A stretch of 64,000 bases of DNA from Thiocapsa bogorovii (GTDB lineage Bacteria > Pseudomonadota > Gammaproteobacteria > Chromatiales > Chromatiaceae). Made by a program: the position numbers and the translations under genes. The stretch is taken from positions 3,286,001-3,350,000 of the forward strand of contig NZ_CP089309.1 of assembly GCF_021228795.1 (NCBI RefSeq), read 5' to 3'. Position 1 is the first letter of the stretch, and each line of letters starts with the position of its first letter. The notes under the pieces are model-generated. The model saw nothing but the letters and a program-made list of their open reading frames with translations. It was not told the origin of the DNA and made no database searches. This document shows, one piece after another, positions 47,901 through 57,005 of this stretch.

Positions 47901-48604
47901 GTTTGTGGAATCTTATCGACGGGCTCTTGTCTCGCTCCCCGCTTCCCTTTCTTCCGGAAGTGTTTCGCGATTACCTGTGGCGCGAATCGTATGTGCTGGA
48001 AGCTACTGCGGAGCATTTGGCCGTCGCCCTCGACCTTAGGCCTCGTCCGATCTGGCTGGAAGCCTTAAAGGTTTCGCGGTTGCGCACGCTCCCCGACGGA
48101 CAGCCACTCATGGATCCTGATCAATGGCGCTCAACCCTCGGGACCATCAGTACCGGCACTGCGAACGATCAGGCGGTCTGGTGGGCAGCCTCCCAGCTTT
48201 TCCTTGACGGTGCACTCTTCATGATGGGGTTCCACCAGCCGGACAAAGCCTGGTTGGGCGAAATGGGATATTCGGACGACATGATCAAGGCGCATTTGGC
48301 GTCCGCTGCCGAAACGCAATCCCTGTTCGCCGAGCTAGCCGAAAAGACCCGCGACCGTTCCGATCCTCCGCTGCGCATCGCCCACTGCATCCGCGACCTC
48401 ACCTACGGCGACGAGTCCAGGGCTGACGACCTCAAGGCAATGGTGGAATCCGACGACCCGGAGTACCACAGAATCTTCGTGGACTGCTGTTGGCTCCCCA
48501 CCGAGGAAGAGCGGATCAAGGAGGAAGCGGAGGAGGAGGAAAAAGACCGCCAGCGTCAGTCGACTCGCTTGCGACCCAAGAAAAAGCAAAGCGCCGAAGA
48601 GTAG
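44981..48604 (+). CDS. Nuclease-NACHT STAND protein with hexanucleotide-encoded repeat region
   Basis: A 1207-residue predicted anti-phage NLR-like protein. Residues about 1-165 resemble a PD-(D/E)xK nuclease ([21 protein letters not shown] in part, FRGLDAF, then AVGYQHKFY with the QxK signature). The NACHT domain follows: Walker [12 protein letters not shown] near residue 260, Walker [14 protein letters not shown] near 355, then [12 protein letters not shown] near 600. The C-terminal half is largely helical. Residues 881-972 are 46 dipeptides of Arg/Leu plus Asp/Ala/Glu encoded by a CGGGAT-type satellite. The end is strongly charged. AAGGAA precedes the ATG. In known bacterial NACHT proteins the C-terminal region senses phage; that role is inferred here. 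Confidence 0.85.
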   Translation: MSHIPETRTLYEILPAKSPASGREFARIVNLLLFHDARRRGESLTLFDDRAGDFRGLDAFQQGAACIAVGYQHKFYPTPLSNAHRKEIEESLLKTRDQLLKKKTEIEKWVLVTPQDPVESATRKTGGDVAWFAGLREKHAIDFELEHWGHTQLQSLFVETPAIGLYYYPELFSDGTLRRRTIQEQRIRYDKAIRNEHGRIEFVGMSVYKQEAARTVPMEHIFIPLAVVPEGAEDEDRADVRHDPKGLIAGHGRHVILGDPGSGKTTLLRFLALVGRSEALQRRYRSHEQGSAFTFEEDERLPVLITLRRYADALKQDDNLSLLDYIRANIAADFSIADLSAEFLDYHLESGKAILLFDGLDELPNPAFKRKVRNRVQNLAEGYPGNCLLVTSRVYGYDGAFRFDDSAWQHHRVARLGMAEIERFVDDWYRVRVERPKDRQDYQQSLLAILRNEEHKAIRELARNPLLLTIMVLVHRIDAVLPDERHVLYQKCTETLLNTWHTWKFHEMDRLHRAKVDRLNMQRMQAIAWWMQRRMGETEAGRQAVVPYLDLHGELSRHIADEKPPNPDYAPEDIATAFIEFVQDRAGLLVEIGDRQFSFVHLTFQEYLTAGHIRTLTEPLSLREAWEQEIAPYCTDPRWREVIRLLVASYGANRSQEMILDWMLELPPDPHLSLLLGGLYLDGVAAAQMELEQVLGRLLETSIGTDEPKLLADQVRHLRACLDRNEGCTDTLIRSARSVRGSLDEDGLTRLRLALAACGVVPDGIADICGAGAPKEQAFIALFFGDGLDPGLQNEIADDFEWLLTANDATLLQDAGGSFLAAIGWSLLDRAGYQPFKKVFRTLLACLSYSPSGGPLPFLISYCGMSSRLQEIRHFCTAMTRARARARDRDRDRDRDRDRDRDRDRDRDRDRDRDRDRDRARDRALDLDRALERARDRDRARHRARDRALDLDRARERALDLDRARARARALDLGLWNLIDGLLSRSPLPFLPEVFRDYLWRESYVLEATAEHLAVALDLRPRPIWLEALKVSRLRTLPDGQPLMDPDQWRSTLGTISTGTANDQAVWWAASQLFLDGALFMMGFHQPDKAWLGEMGYSDDMIKAHLASAAETQSLFAELAEKTRDRSDPPLRIAHCIRDLTYGDESRADDLKAMVESDDPEYHRIFVDCCWLPTEEERIKEEAEEEEKDRQRQSTRLRPKKKQSAEE
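47621..47896 (+). repeat. In-frame hexanucleotide satellite within the NACHT gene
   Basis: Forty-six consecutive hexamers in frame with the gene. Sixteen perfect CGGGAT units stand in a row at 47639-47734. The rest are CGGGCT, CTGGAT, CTGGAG, CGGGAG and one CGGCAT. Each hexamer gives a dipeptide (Arg-Asp, Arg-Ala, Leu-Asp, Leu-Glu, Arg-Glu, Arg-His). Gain or loss of units keeps the reading frame, so length variation would alter only this region of the protein. Confidence 0.95.
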
Positions 48605-48665
48605 GCAATCCCTGACCTGTTTACATCCTCCATGATCCAGTGGTCACTTCCCACGGGGCCTCATC

Positions 48666-49115
48666 ATGTTCCTCAAGCAGCTCGCTCTGCAGAACATCCG
48701 CAGCATCAAGGAATTGGGGCTTTCCTTCGACACGGACGAGGGTCGGGTGCGCAAGTGGACCCTGGTTCTCGGCCAGAATGGCGCCGGCAAAAGTACGATC
48801 CTTCGTGCCGCGGCCCTCGTGACCGCCGGCAGCGAGGCGCTGCCAGAGCTACTGAAGAGCCCCGATGACTGGATCCGCATCGGCAGTGAGGCTTGCTCCA
48901 TCGCGGCCGACCTGGTGACCACCGACGGCGAAGAGCGGCAAATCGCTTTGACCTGGACACGAGGACAATCCATCCGCGACATCTTCGACAGGAATCGCGA
49001 AATCCTGGACCAACTGGACGCGGCGCTGAGCCACGCCCACCGGAACTATTTCACGGTCGGCTACGGAACCTCTCGTCGTCTACCGGGCACCCGCTCGTCA
49101 GGCCCCGTGCGTGAG
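48666..49115 (+). pseudogene. AAA/SMC-like ATPase, truncated by a group II intron fragment
   Basis: Only the first 150 or so residues of an ABC/RecF-type ATPase remain. MFLKQLALQNIRSIKELGLSF is the usual first strand, and the Walker A motif GQNGAGKSTILRAAAL follows near residue 40. The similarity stops near 49115, where the intron remnant begins; the frame continues to a chimeric stop at 49349. The signature, Walker B and C-terminal effector part are missing. It lies 61 bp after the NACHT gene and may originally have been its partner. Confidence 0.78.
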
Positions 49116-49690
49116 TTAAGTAGAGTCGACGACTGGCGCGGTAACCACAGGTCTCGGGGAGTAGCTGTTGCCGGCGGCTTTCGCCGGTGCCGGTGCCTCA
49201 GTCCGGACCATAGCCCCGTTTCCAGTCGCCGCTCGTCGCACCGGACGTGCGGATTTCCCGCATCCGGCGGTCGGACGAGGTGTCATGCGTTCGCCCACCG
49301 AAGGTTGCGCGTACGCACCGACAACCGCTGCAGCCCCAACACATCGTAGAGGTGCGCGTCAGGGAAGCGTGCGGTGCCCTGACCCGGCTGTTTGTGCTTC
49401 TTGCGTAACCACCAGCGCAGCCGCCCGCGTGCATGCTGATCGACAGCTCTATACGCACTACTCACCGGCCCGAGGGAGAAGTAGTTGGCCCAACCGATCA
49501 ATGTCCGGTTGAGACGTCCCACTCGCTCTTGCGGGTCCAGCAGCAGCCATCGTCGGCTGGTCAGACCACTGCACGGCCAGCCCCCGACCAACTCTCGCCA
49601 CTGCTCGCGACCGCGCCGCTTCTCCGCCATGCTGCTTCCCCTCGGTCCGTGGAACATGGCGGCATCTTGCAGATCGCGCAGCGCGCGGAA
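49116..49690 (-). mobile_element. Group II intron fragment (3' part)
   Basis: Minus-strand remnant of a group II intron, retaining the C-terminal part of the maturase gene, then a domain V-like hairpin (GCCGGATGCGGGAAATCCGC and ACGTCCGGTGC on the minus strand, around 49230-49265) and a 3' tail. The 5' intron domains and most of the reverse transcriptase are absent. The boundaries are approximate. Confidence 0.75.
49283..49657 (-). pseudogene. ltrA: Group II intron maturase, C-terminal fragment
   Basis: About 124 residues with the GIIM maturase region: VGRLNRTLIGWANYFSLGPV, SAYRAVDQHARGRLRWWLRKKHK, TARFPDAHLYDVLGLQRL and the terminal TRNLRWANA, closely following the C-terminus of bacterial group II intron proteins. 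The reverse transcriptase domain is missing, so the fragment cannot be functional alone. Confidence 0.85.
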
Positions 49691-50118
49691 TAGATGTAGT
49701 TCGCTGGACGCTTACTTACAGCCGAAAGGTGAGACAAAGGGCCGACCGCATTCTCGTCCGCATGCGACGGCTGCCCAGGCGACGCGATGATTATATAAAG
49801 GTCGGGGCGGCTGGGTGGCCTAAAAGATTCCAGTCCGACATCGGCTCGGGCGCATCGTCTCCGATGGGAGGGCCTCGGGCAGGCGCGATCAGGGACCTCA
49901 GTGCCGCAGACAGTGATCGCCGCAATGTCCGCTACGAAGCGCATTGCCGCCGTCGTTGTTCGGAGAGCCGATGTCTCCTCTGGGTCGGGAACGGCCTGTT
50001 GCCCCAGCGGGGATTTCTGGAGCGCCACAGGGTGGAACCGTCAGGGGGAGATCACCGAGCGATGTCCGCTTTCTGGAATCCCCGCCGGGTCGTCGCCTCG
50101 GCGGCCAGTGACGGTATA
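49691..50118. repeat. Non-coding region with repeat member R1 left of RIT copy 2
   Basis: About 430 bp without a gene. The last 140 bp (49976-50118) read AGCGCCACAGGGTGGAACCG, ATGTCCGCTTTCTGG and CAGTGACGGTATA, matching R2 at 38300-38470, and stop exactly at the palindrome that begins RIT copy 2. Confidence 0.7.
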
Positions 50119-50150
50119 ACGCGCTTATGGAAAGCTTTCCATAAGCGCGT
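50119..50150. repeat. 32-bp perfect palindrome at RIT copy 2
   Basis: The same palindrome as at 32315-32346 (ACGCGCTTATGGAAAG plus reverse complement). Here it abuts the ritC-side terminal repeat, whereas at copy 1 it abuts the ritA-side terminal repeat. Confidence 0.9.
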
Positions 50151-50244
50151 TTATGCAAAGCTCGCGATTATGCAAAGCGGGCTTTGGCAGGACTCACTGA
50201 CCGCCGTCGGCAGGCGGTCAAGGTACGCTGCGAGCTTCTCATAA

Positions 50245-51258
50245 TCACAGGGTCGTCAGGAACTCGATCAGGCTGTCGGGTGCCCGGTAGCGATGGAGCA
50301 CCGTGTCCGGCTCCTGGAGCTTGGCCAGCGCGTGCTCTTTCATCGCCAAATCGGCTTCGATGTACTGATGCGTTGTCACCGGGCTTTCGTGTCCGAGCCA
50401 GAGTGCGATGACACTGATGTCGACGCCCGCCTGCAACAGGTGCATGGCCGTCGTATGTCGAATCGTGTGCGGCGAGATGGCGCGACTAGCCAATGCGGGA
50501 TAGCGCTTGGAGGCTGTCTGCACGGCCGCTTCCAAGCGTAGCGAGACATTCGTCCGCGTCATGGCCTGCCCGTTTCGGTTGGGTAGTAACGGAGATCCGG
50601 CGCCAAGGTCGGGGTTTTGTTTCAGCCAGGCGCGGATGGCCTTGATGGTGGAGCGCCAGAGCGGAACGCTGCGCTGCTTGCGCCCCTTGCCATGCAGATG
50701 CACGCAGGCGGCGTGTTCCTCCAAGACGACGTCGCCGACGTTGACCTGCGTGATCTCGGAGACCCGTGCCCCGGTATTGTAGAGCAGCTGCAGGAGCAGG
50801 TGATCACGCTGACCGAACCAGGTACTCGGTGGCGCATGGATCACGGCCTGCATTTCCTCCGCGGAGAGGTAGCCGAACATGGGGCGTTCGAAACGCTTCA
50901 CGGGGATGCCGAGCGCGCGCTCGACGATCTGTAATGACGCCACATCCCGGTGAGCGGCGAATTTTAAGAAGGAGCGCAGCGCCGCCAGGCGGGCGTTTCG
51001 GCTGCGCACGCAGTTCCGGCGTTGTTGCTCAAGATGATCGAGGAATGCCGTGAGCAGTTCCGGGGTGATCTCCGCGAGGGTCATCGCAACCGGTGCCTTG
51101 CCCAGGTGCGACTGCGCGAATTGGAGAAAGAGCACCATGGCATCACGGTAGGCGGCAACGGTCTGTGGGCTCAAGGCCCGCTGCCGGGTGAGATACTCGG
51201 TGAAGTAGGCTTGCACGAGGGCGGCGAATGAGGGAGCTGGCGACGCAGGCTTAGGCAT
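50245..51258 (-). CDS. ritC: RIT tyrosine recombinase C (copy 2)
   Basis: A 337-residue protein identical to the ritC product at 34425-35438, with the same catalytic residues and the same 8-bp overlap with ritB. The intact frame suggests it can act on both element copies. Confidence 0.9.
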   Translation of the reverse strand: MPKPASPAPSFAALVQAYFTEYLTRQRALSPQTVAAYRDAMVLFLQFAQSHLGKAPVAMTLAEITPELLTAFLDHLEQQRRNCVRSRNARLAALRSFLKFAAHRDVASLQIVERALGIPVKRFERPMFGYLSAEEMQAVIHAPPSTWFGQRDHLLLQLLYNTGARVSEITQVNVGDVVLEEHAACVHLHGKGRKQRSVPLWRSTIKAIRAWLKQNPDLGAGSPLLPNRNGQAMTRTNVSLRLEAAVQTASKRYPALASRAISPHTIRHTTAMHLLQAGVDISVIALWLGHESPVTTHQYIEADLAMKEHALAKLQEPDTVLHRYRAPDSLIEFLTTL

Positions 51259-52225
51259 CCCGGCACTCCTCGAGCGCGGCGAAGCGCTCGAATTTCGCAC
51301 CGGCCACGGCCATCAGCTCCGGAACCGCAGAGAGATACCAGTAGGTACAGCCAATGTTGGCATGGCCCAGATAGGTCGAGAGGGCCAGCATCTTCCGGTC
51401 AAGATCGCAGCCTTCGCGCTGCCACGCGATCAAGCGTCTGACGGCAAAGGTATGCCTCAGATCATGCAGACGCGGCGCGGCATGGGCGCCGCGATTGGCC
51501 CAGTGGAGCTGCTCGCGCAACTGACTGAAGACACGACGGACTTGGCGTTCGCCGAGGGGTTGCCCCGGGAGCGACCCACGCGCGCCGGTGAAGAACGCCG
51601 GATCGGGCGTCGTTGGGATCTCGCGCCGACGCCGTTGGCGGAAGCGGGTCAGCGCCTCGACGGTGCTGGGATGCAAGGGTACTTGGCGTGACTTGCCACA
51701 CTTGCTCTCGCGCACGGTCAGCAGGCCGCGCTTGAGGTCGACATCGGCCTCGCGCAGGTGAATGGCTTCGGACACGCGCAGCCCGGTTGCCGCCATCAAG
51801 CCAAACAAGGTTTCATAGGTCGCGGCACGCAAGCACCCGGGTGGACCGAGCGTGCGGGTGGCGGCAAGAAGCGCGACGATCTCCTCCTCACGGTAGATGT
51901 GGGGTGCTACGCGGCCGGGCGCCGGGCCGAAAAGCGTCTCCTCGGGGATTTCGGTGTCCGGCTCGAACTGGCGCAGATAGCGCAGGAAGGGGCGTAGATT
52001 GGCCAGGCGCCGATACCAGGTTTCCCGTGTTCCCTGACCTCCTTTCCCTTTTCGGGCCCACTCGACCATCAGCTCGATGCTCAGCGGTCCGTCGTGATGG
52101 CGCTCGGCGACGAAGGTGGCGAAATCGGTGAGCAGCCCGTGGAGCGGGCGCAGCTCGAAGCCGAGCCGACGGCGTTCGGACAGATAGTCGTCGACGCGCT
52201 GCTGAAGAGGGATGGTCGTGCTCAT
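51251..52225 (-). CDS. ritB: RIT tyrosine recombinase B (copy 2)
   Basis: A 324-residue protein identical to the ritB product at 33458-34432. Its start overlaps the ritA stop by four bases, as in copy 1. Confidence 0.9.
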   Translation of the reverse strand: MSTTIPLQQRVDDYLSERRRLGFELRPLHGLLTDFATFVAERHHDGPLSIELMVEWARKGKGGQGTRETWYRRLANLRPFLRYLRQFEPDTEIPEETLFGPAPGRVAPHIYREEEIVALLAATRTLGPPGCLRAATYETLFGLMAATGLRVSEAIHLREADVDLKRGLLTVRESKCGKSRQVPLHPSTVEALTRFRQRRRREIPTTPDPAFFTGARGSLPGQPLGERQVRRVFSQLREQLHWANRGAHAAPRLHDLRHTFAVRRLIAWQREGCDLDRKMLALSTYLGHANIGCTYWYLSAVPELMAVAGAKFERFAALEECRDA

Positions 52226-53185
52226 GACACACTCCCCGGCCAGGGCAGCGCAACGCCGATCAGCTGCGGCGTGTCGAGCTTGGCGTAGATCTGCGTGGTT
52301 CGCAGCGAGCGGTGGCGCAGCAGATCGGCGATCTCCTTGAGAGAGCTGCCTCGCTCCAGGAGATCCGCCGCAAAGGTGTGCCGCAGCACATGCGAGCCGG
52401 AATACGGCAGCCCGCTGCGACGCAAGGCGCGGGTGATCACCTTCTGGACGGCAGTCGAGGTCACGGGGCGATCGTACGGCTTGAGCGCACGGACAAAGAC
52501 CGCCGCGCCGGCACTCCCGGGGCGCTCATGCATCAGATAGTCGGCCAGTACCTCTCCGGTTTCGACCGGCAAAGGCAACACATCCTGTCGTCGCGACTTG
52601 GTGGCCCGCAGCGTGACCGTCCCGGCCTGCCAATCGATGTCGCTGATCATCAAAAGGGGCGATCTCTCCCGCCCGCAGACCCAGGTCCAGCGCGCAGCGT
52701 GCCATGGCATACCCACGTTTCGGCCAGCGCTGGACCGCTTGGCAGGCGTCGAGCAGGCGTGCGGCCTCCTCGCGCGAGAGCGCCTTCGGCAAGTGCGCCA
52801 GTGTCCAGTGCGCCGGGGAGGCGATGACGGCGGTCAAGGGCTCAACCGCATCTCCCTGCGTGCTGCGATAGCGCAGATAGCTGCGCAGCCCGCCGGTCAC
52901 GCTGTGAGCATGAGAGGGGGTGTGACGCGCGATCAATTCGTGGGTGAGAAACCGGCGGATGTCGGACGGCTGGAGCGTGGCGATATCGACGTGATCACCA
53001 TCAAAATGTTGATGCAGCAACCGGCCCGCAATCCGTAAGTAGCCCCTTCGGGTGCCGGGTGCCAGGCCATGCACGTCACGCAGATGCGCGTCGTAACGCT
53101 GCAGTTCTGCGCCGATGGGATCGGAAGCGGAAGTGAGGGCCTGACGATCTGCCTTCGAGAGCGGAAGCTGTGTATCGTTGCTCAT
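52222..53185 (-). pseudogene. ritA: RIT tyrosine recombinase A, frameshifted (copy 2)
   Basis: Identical in sequence to copy 1 and carrying the same +1 frameshift at the CCCCTTTT run (plus-strand AAAAGGGG near 52654-52660). The IS3-like element is inserted immediately upstream of its start codon. The 5-bp target duplication restores GGAGG next to the ATG, but the native promoter is separated by 1.8 kb. Confidence 0.82.
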
Positions 53186-53195
53186 GCGAACCTCC

Positions 53196-54970
53196 CCCAG
53201 GTGTCAGGATAGATGTCGCCTCCCTTTGGGAGAATGTGTGGGAGGATGGGGCATCACCGACCCGGGGCTTTGCGCCCTCCGGAGTCAGCCGGGAAGGAGC
53301 CCGAAGGGCGACTGAACGGCTGACCCCGGAGGGCGCGACGCAAGCGCCCCGAGGCATGACAAGGCGACCGACATGACGACCTATTCGAGTGAGCTGAAAG
53401 ACAGCATCCTGACGAAGCTGCTGCCGCCCAACAACGTCGGCGTGCCGCAGTTGGCCGCGCAAACCGGCATCCCGCGCGACACCCTCTACGGCTGGCGGCG
53501 CGAGGCGCTGGGTCGGGCCCGTCGACCGCGGGCATCGACGGTGCCTGACGCAACGCTCGACAGCGAGGAGAAGTTTGCCGTGGTGGTGGAGACCGCCACC
53601 CTCAACGAGTTGGAGCTGGGCGCGTACTGTCGACGCAAGGGCCTGTTCGCCGAGCAGATCAGCGCGTGGCGCACGACCTGCCAGCACGCCAATGCGCCCT
53701 TGGCGAGCAAGACCGAGCGGGCCGAGCGGCGCGCCGAGCAGGCGGAGATCCTGCGCCTGGGTCGGGAGTTGCAGCGCAAGGACCGGGCCTTGGCCGAAGC
53801 CGCCACGTTGCTGGTACTCCAAAAAAAAGTCCGGGCGATCTGGGAGGAGCCAGAGGACGCTCGCTCACCTATGAGCGGCGCGTACAAGTGAGCGAGTACA
53901 TCGAGCAAGCCTGTGCCGAGGGCGCCCGCCTGAGTCGCGCCTGCGCCGCCGTGGGGCTGTCCGAGCGCACCCTGCAGCGCTGGCGTCGCGACGGCGCGAT
54001 CGGCGGCGATGGGCGCACGCGCGAGCACCGGACCGAAGGCGCCGTGCGCACCCCGGCCAATCGGCTCTCGCCCCGCGAGCGGCAAGCCGTCCTCACAGCC
54101 GCCAACGCGCCCCGGTTCGCGAGTTTGAGTCCGCATCAGATCGTCCCGGCGCTGGCCGACGAGGGCTGCTACCTGGCCTCCGAGTCGACCTTCTACCGCG
54201 TGCTGCGCGACGCCGGGCAACTCGCCCGCCGCGGTCGCGTCAAGGCGCCGGCACGCCTGCGTCCGCAGCCGTTGGAGGCGACCGGGCCGAATCAGGTCTG
54301 GAGCTGGGACATCACCTACCTGGCCAGTACCGTGCAGGGGATGTTCTTCTATCTGTACCTGATCATGGATGTCTACAGCCGCAAGATCGTCGGCTGGGAG
54401 GTCTACCCGCAGGAGTCCGCCGCGCACGCCGCCGGCGTCTTCCAGAAGGCCTACCTGCGTGAAGGCGTGCACCCAGGCACACTGGTCCTGCACTCGGACA
54501 ACGGCTCGCCGATGAAAGGCGCCACCATGCTGGTGATGCTCCAACGCCTCGGGGTCGTGCCGTCCTTCAGTCGCCCGGCCGTGAGCAACGACAACCCCTA
54601 CTCGGAGTCGCTGTTCAACACCGTCAAGGGTCGCCCGGACTTCCCCTCCGATCCCTTCGACGGCGTCGAGGCGGCACGCCGCTGGATGACGACATTCACC
54701 GCCTGGTACAACACCATCCACCTGCACAGCGCGCTGAAGTTCGTCACCCCGGCACAGCGCCATCGCGGCGAGGATGTCGACCTGCTGGCACGGCGCGACG
54801 CGCTCTATCAAGCCGCCAGAGACGACAACCCGACGCGCTGGTCCGGACCCACCCGCAATTGGACGCCGCCCGCTTCGGTCTTGCTCAACCCGGGAAAACC
54901 CCCTCGTGAACAGGAGAAGGCCGACACGAACATGACATGATTGATGCGACAACTACCTTGACACTTACCG
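53196..54970 (+). mobile_element. IS3-like insertion sequence within RIT copy 2
   Basis: A 1775-bp element flanked by CCTCC direct repeats (53191-53195 and 54971-54975). Comparison with intact copy 1 fixes the boundaries exactly. The ends are imperfect inverted repeats sharing GTGTCA, then TAG and TGTCGC with a few mismatches. The two-frame transposase arrangement fits the IS3 family, but I cannot assign a group. Confidence 0.88.
53373..54940 (+). CDS. IS3-type transposase OrfAB with predicted -1 frameshift
   Basis: OrfA (53373-53891) has a helix-turn-helix (NNVGVPQLAAQTGIPRDTLYGWRR) and a leucine-rich coil. OrfB continues in the -1 frame with an integrase core: WSWDITYLAS, LHSDNGSPMKG and NPYSESLFNTVKGR carry the D, D and E residues. 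A run of eight A at 53821-53828 just before the OrfA stop gives a classic A-AAA-AAA slip site, and a -1 shift there fuses the two parts. The element is structurally complete. Confidence 0.9.
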
Positions 54971-55116
54971 CCTCCTGACAAGTGGGCCGACCACTTCAGG
55001 ACGTCGCAGCGATTATGTCGAGGATTCAATGCCCATCTTGCCCGCCAAGCCGCACCTTGCCTCACTCGGCACGCGCTTCACGATCTAAACTCCGCATAAT
55101 CGCGAGCTTTGCATAA

Positions 55117-55392
55117 GCGTCCGAAGCGGTCGCTCAGGTCGAGGCGCCGAGCGGCAGGTCTGGGTCGCTTACCGCCACAAGCGGCTCCTCAAAAGCAGCG
55201 CTAAATGCCGCCAAACGACCGATCGATGATTGGGCAATCTGGGAAGCAGGGTGTTTATGTTCGCGATGCCCTCGGATTGCCTTACCGCAAAAGAACGAAG
55301 AGCGCGCGCCCAGGGGGTGAATCGGAGTGTCGAGCAGCGCAGCTTCGCGCCAGTGCATGCCCGAGCGTCCCGTGAGCGCCGGGCGAGTCAGG
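55117..55392. other. Right flank of the accessory region
   Basis: About 275 bp without a gene. It starts GCGTCCGAAGC, which in R2 follows directly after CAGTGACGGCATA, so the two sides of RIT copy 2 together rebuild an uninterrupted repeat. Ordinary chromosomal genes begin beyond this point. Confidence 0.6.
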
Positions 55393-55887
55393 TTAAAGCC
55401 ACAGCAAGACGAACATCAATGCCACACTGATCAGCGATGCGATGACGGTTCTGATCGCGTTCCATCTGACCCAGCGGGCTTCGAAGTCGCGCCGGGCTGG
55501 TGCCAGCGCATCCTCATCCATCGCGTCGACATCCAGCCTTTGAAGCGCGTTGTTCAGCGGCACATTGATTCTGAACGTCGGCACCTGCACGCCTACGACG
55601 TAGATGAGCGCGCTGCCGACAAGGAGAACCCGCTCGATGCCGTCAAGTTGCAGGGCTCCCATCACCGCCGACAGCAGCAGCGCCACCGTAGAGCCTATCC
55701 AGACCAGGCCGAAGACGGGCTGGCCGGCCTGGATGACGCCGTCGATCACCTGAAACCCTCGGATAAATGCTCGATCGCCCAGCTTTCCGAGCCCGGGCAT
55801 CACCACGGTTGCGAAGGCGAAGGCGAAACCTGCTGTCAAGGCACAGAATAACGTCGCCAGGATCAAGATAAGTTCCAGTACAGTCAT
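55393..55887 (-). CDS. DUF1772 (anthrone oxygenase-like) membrane protein
   Basis: A 164-residue protein with four hydrophobic segments, near residues 5-30, 55-80, 83-105 and 143-163. Between the third and fourth it has VPTFRINVPLNNALQRLD, the DUF1772 signature. No reaction is established for most members. It lies 90 bp downstream of the NmrA-like gene on the same strand and may be cotranscribed with it. Confidence 0.82.
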   Translation of the reverse strand: MTVLELILILATLFCALTAGFAFAFATVVMPGLGKLGDRAFIRGFQVIDGVIQAGQPVFGLVWIGSTVALLLSAVMGALQLDGIERVLLVGSALIYVVGVQVPTFRINVPLNNALQRLDVDAMDEDALAPARRDFEARWVRWNAIRTVIASLISVALMFVLLWL

Positions 55888-55978
55888 GATGCACGCTCCG
55901 ATCTGATGTGGCTTGAGGTTTGGGAAACATTCGGGCTTTGCACCGTTGCAACGCCCGCCCTGCCATCACGCCCCGGTA

Positions 55979-56833
55979 TCACGCCGCGGCGTTCCAGGTC
56001 TCGGTTGCGGCGATCTCTCTGGCGTAGTCGGCGAAGTCCTTCGGCTCCCGACCGAGGGCACGTTGCACACCGTCTGTCAGGTAGGCATTGCGCCCGTCCA
56101 ATACCGTCGCGAACAGATAGTCGAGCATCCACAACACATCCTGTGGTGCACCAGAATCGGCGACGCCTTGTACAAAGGCGTCGTGCGTTACCGGCCTGTA
56201 CTGGATCGTCCGACCGGTCGCCTTCGAGAGCTCTTCGGCGACCTCGGCCAGGGTCAGCATCCGTGGCCCTGTCAGTTCATAGAGCTCGCCGGCGTGACCT
56301 GGCTGGGTCAAGGCCACAACCGCAACCTCTGCAATGTCATCGACATCCACAAAGGGCTCCGGCGTTGACACGTCGGGCAGGGTGATCTGCCCGGCCCGCA
56401 CCATGTCGATAAACGTCCCTTCCGAGAAGTTCTGGTTGAACCAGCTCGCGCGAACGATGGTCCAGTCAATGCCACTGTGCTGGATAATCGCCTCGCAGGC
56501 TTGGGCTTCCGCTTCGCCACGACCCGATAGCAGCACCAGGTGCTTCACATCAGCCGATCGTGCCCGGCGGACCAGTTCGCTGATCGCGTCGGTCGCGCCA
56601 GGCATCGCCAGATCGGGTGCATAGTTGATGTAGATCTTGGTCACTCCCTCGAGACATTCATCCCAGTTAGCGGCATTGTTCCAGTCAAAGGAGGGCGAGG
56701 CCGATCGCGAGCCTAGCCGCACGGGGACGCCCAGGTTCTTCAGTGAAGGAACGATACGGCGACCTGTTTTGCCGGTGGCGCCCAGGACGAGGACGAGGTC
56801 ATTGCTGTTGGCGCTGTCGGTTTGCGTGTTCAT
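55979..56833 (-). CDS. NmrA-like NAD(P)-binding oxidoreductase
   Basis: A 284-residue atypical short-chain dehydrogenase-like protein. The dinucleotide-binding motif LVLGATGKTGRRI is at residues 14-26, followed by HLVLLSGRGEAEAQACE, WTIVRASWFNQNFSEG and FVDVDDIAEVAVVALT. The start at 56833 (MNTQTDSANS) is chosen; an upstream extension overlaps the divergent AraC gene. Such proteins act as quinone reductases or redox sensors; the substrate is unknown. It is transcribed divergently from an AraC regulator that probably controls it. Confidence 0.87.
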   Translation of the reverse strand: MNTQTDSANSNDLVLVLGATGKTGRRIVPSLKNLGVPVRLGSRSASPSFDWNNAANWDECLEGVTKIYINYAPDLAMPGATDAISELVRRARSADVKHLVLLSGRGEAEAQACEAIIQHSGIDWTIVRASWFNQNFSEGTFIDMVRAGQITLPDVSTPEPFVDVDDIAEVAVVALTQPGHAGELYELTGPRMLTLAEVAEELSKATGRTIQYRPVTHDAFVQGVADSGAPQDVLWMLDYLFATVLDGRNAYLTDGVQRALGREPKDFADYAREIAATETWNAAA

Positions 56834-57005
56834 ATGGTTGCTCCCAGAGGTTGGCGGACGTGCGAGCACATGATCGTGAGCCCGCGGGTTTCGTTCTTTG
56901 CCGGTGCTGCCAACGTTTTGGCCAAGTGCGCCAAGTCGGATTTTGAGCCGTCTGTTCTGAAGCGTCAGACACGAACCTGTTGTCTCTCTTCGCCCGGGTA
57001 TTCGA

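Larger units (their letters stand above)
50151..55116 (-). mobile_element. Recombinase-in-trio (RIT) element, copy 2, carrying an IS
   Basis: An inverted copy of the element at 32347-35532. Terminal repeats are at 50151-50173 and 55094-55116. After removal of the inserted IS and its 5-bp duplication (1780 bp), the length is 3186 bp, exactly that of copy 1. All three protein products are identical to those of copy 1; I noticed one base difference in the ritC-side terminal repeat. Confidence 0.88.

Noticed and set aside
47515-48039. Open frame encoding a long Gly-Ser repeat (and a Pro/Ser/Ile-rich frame on the other strand)
   Set aside because: These are other-frame readings of the hexanucleotide satellite. 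The NACHT frame is continuous across it with recognisable sequence on both sides, so it is the coding frame.
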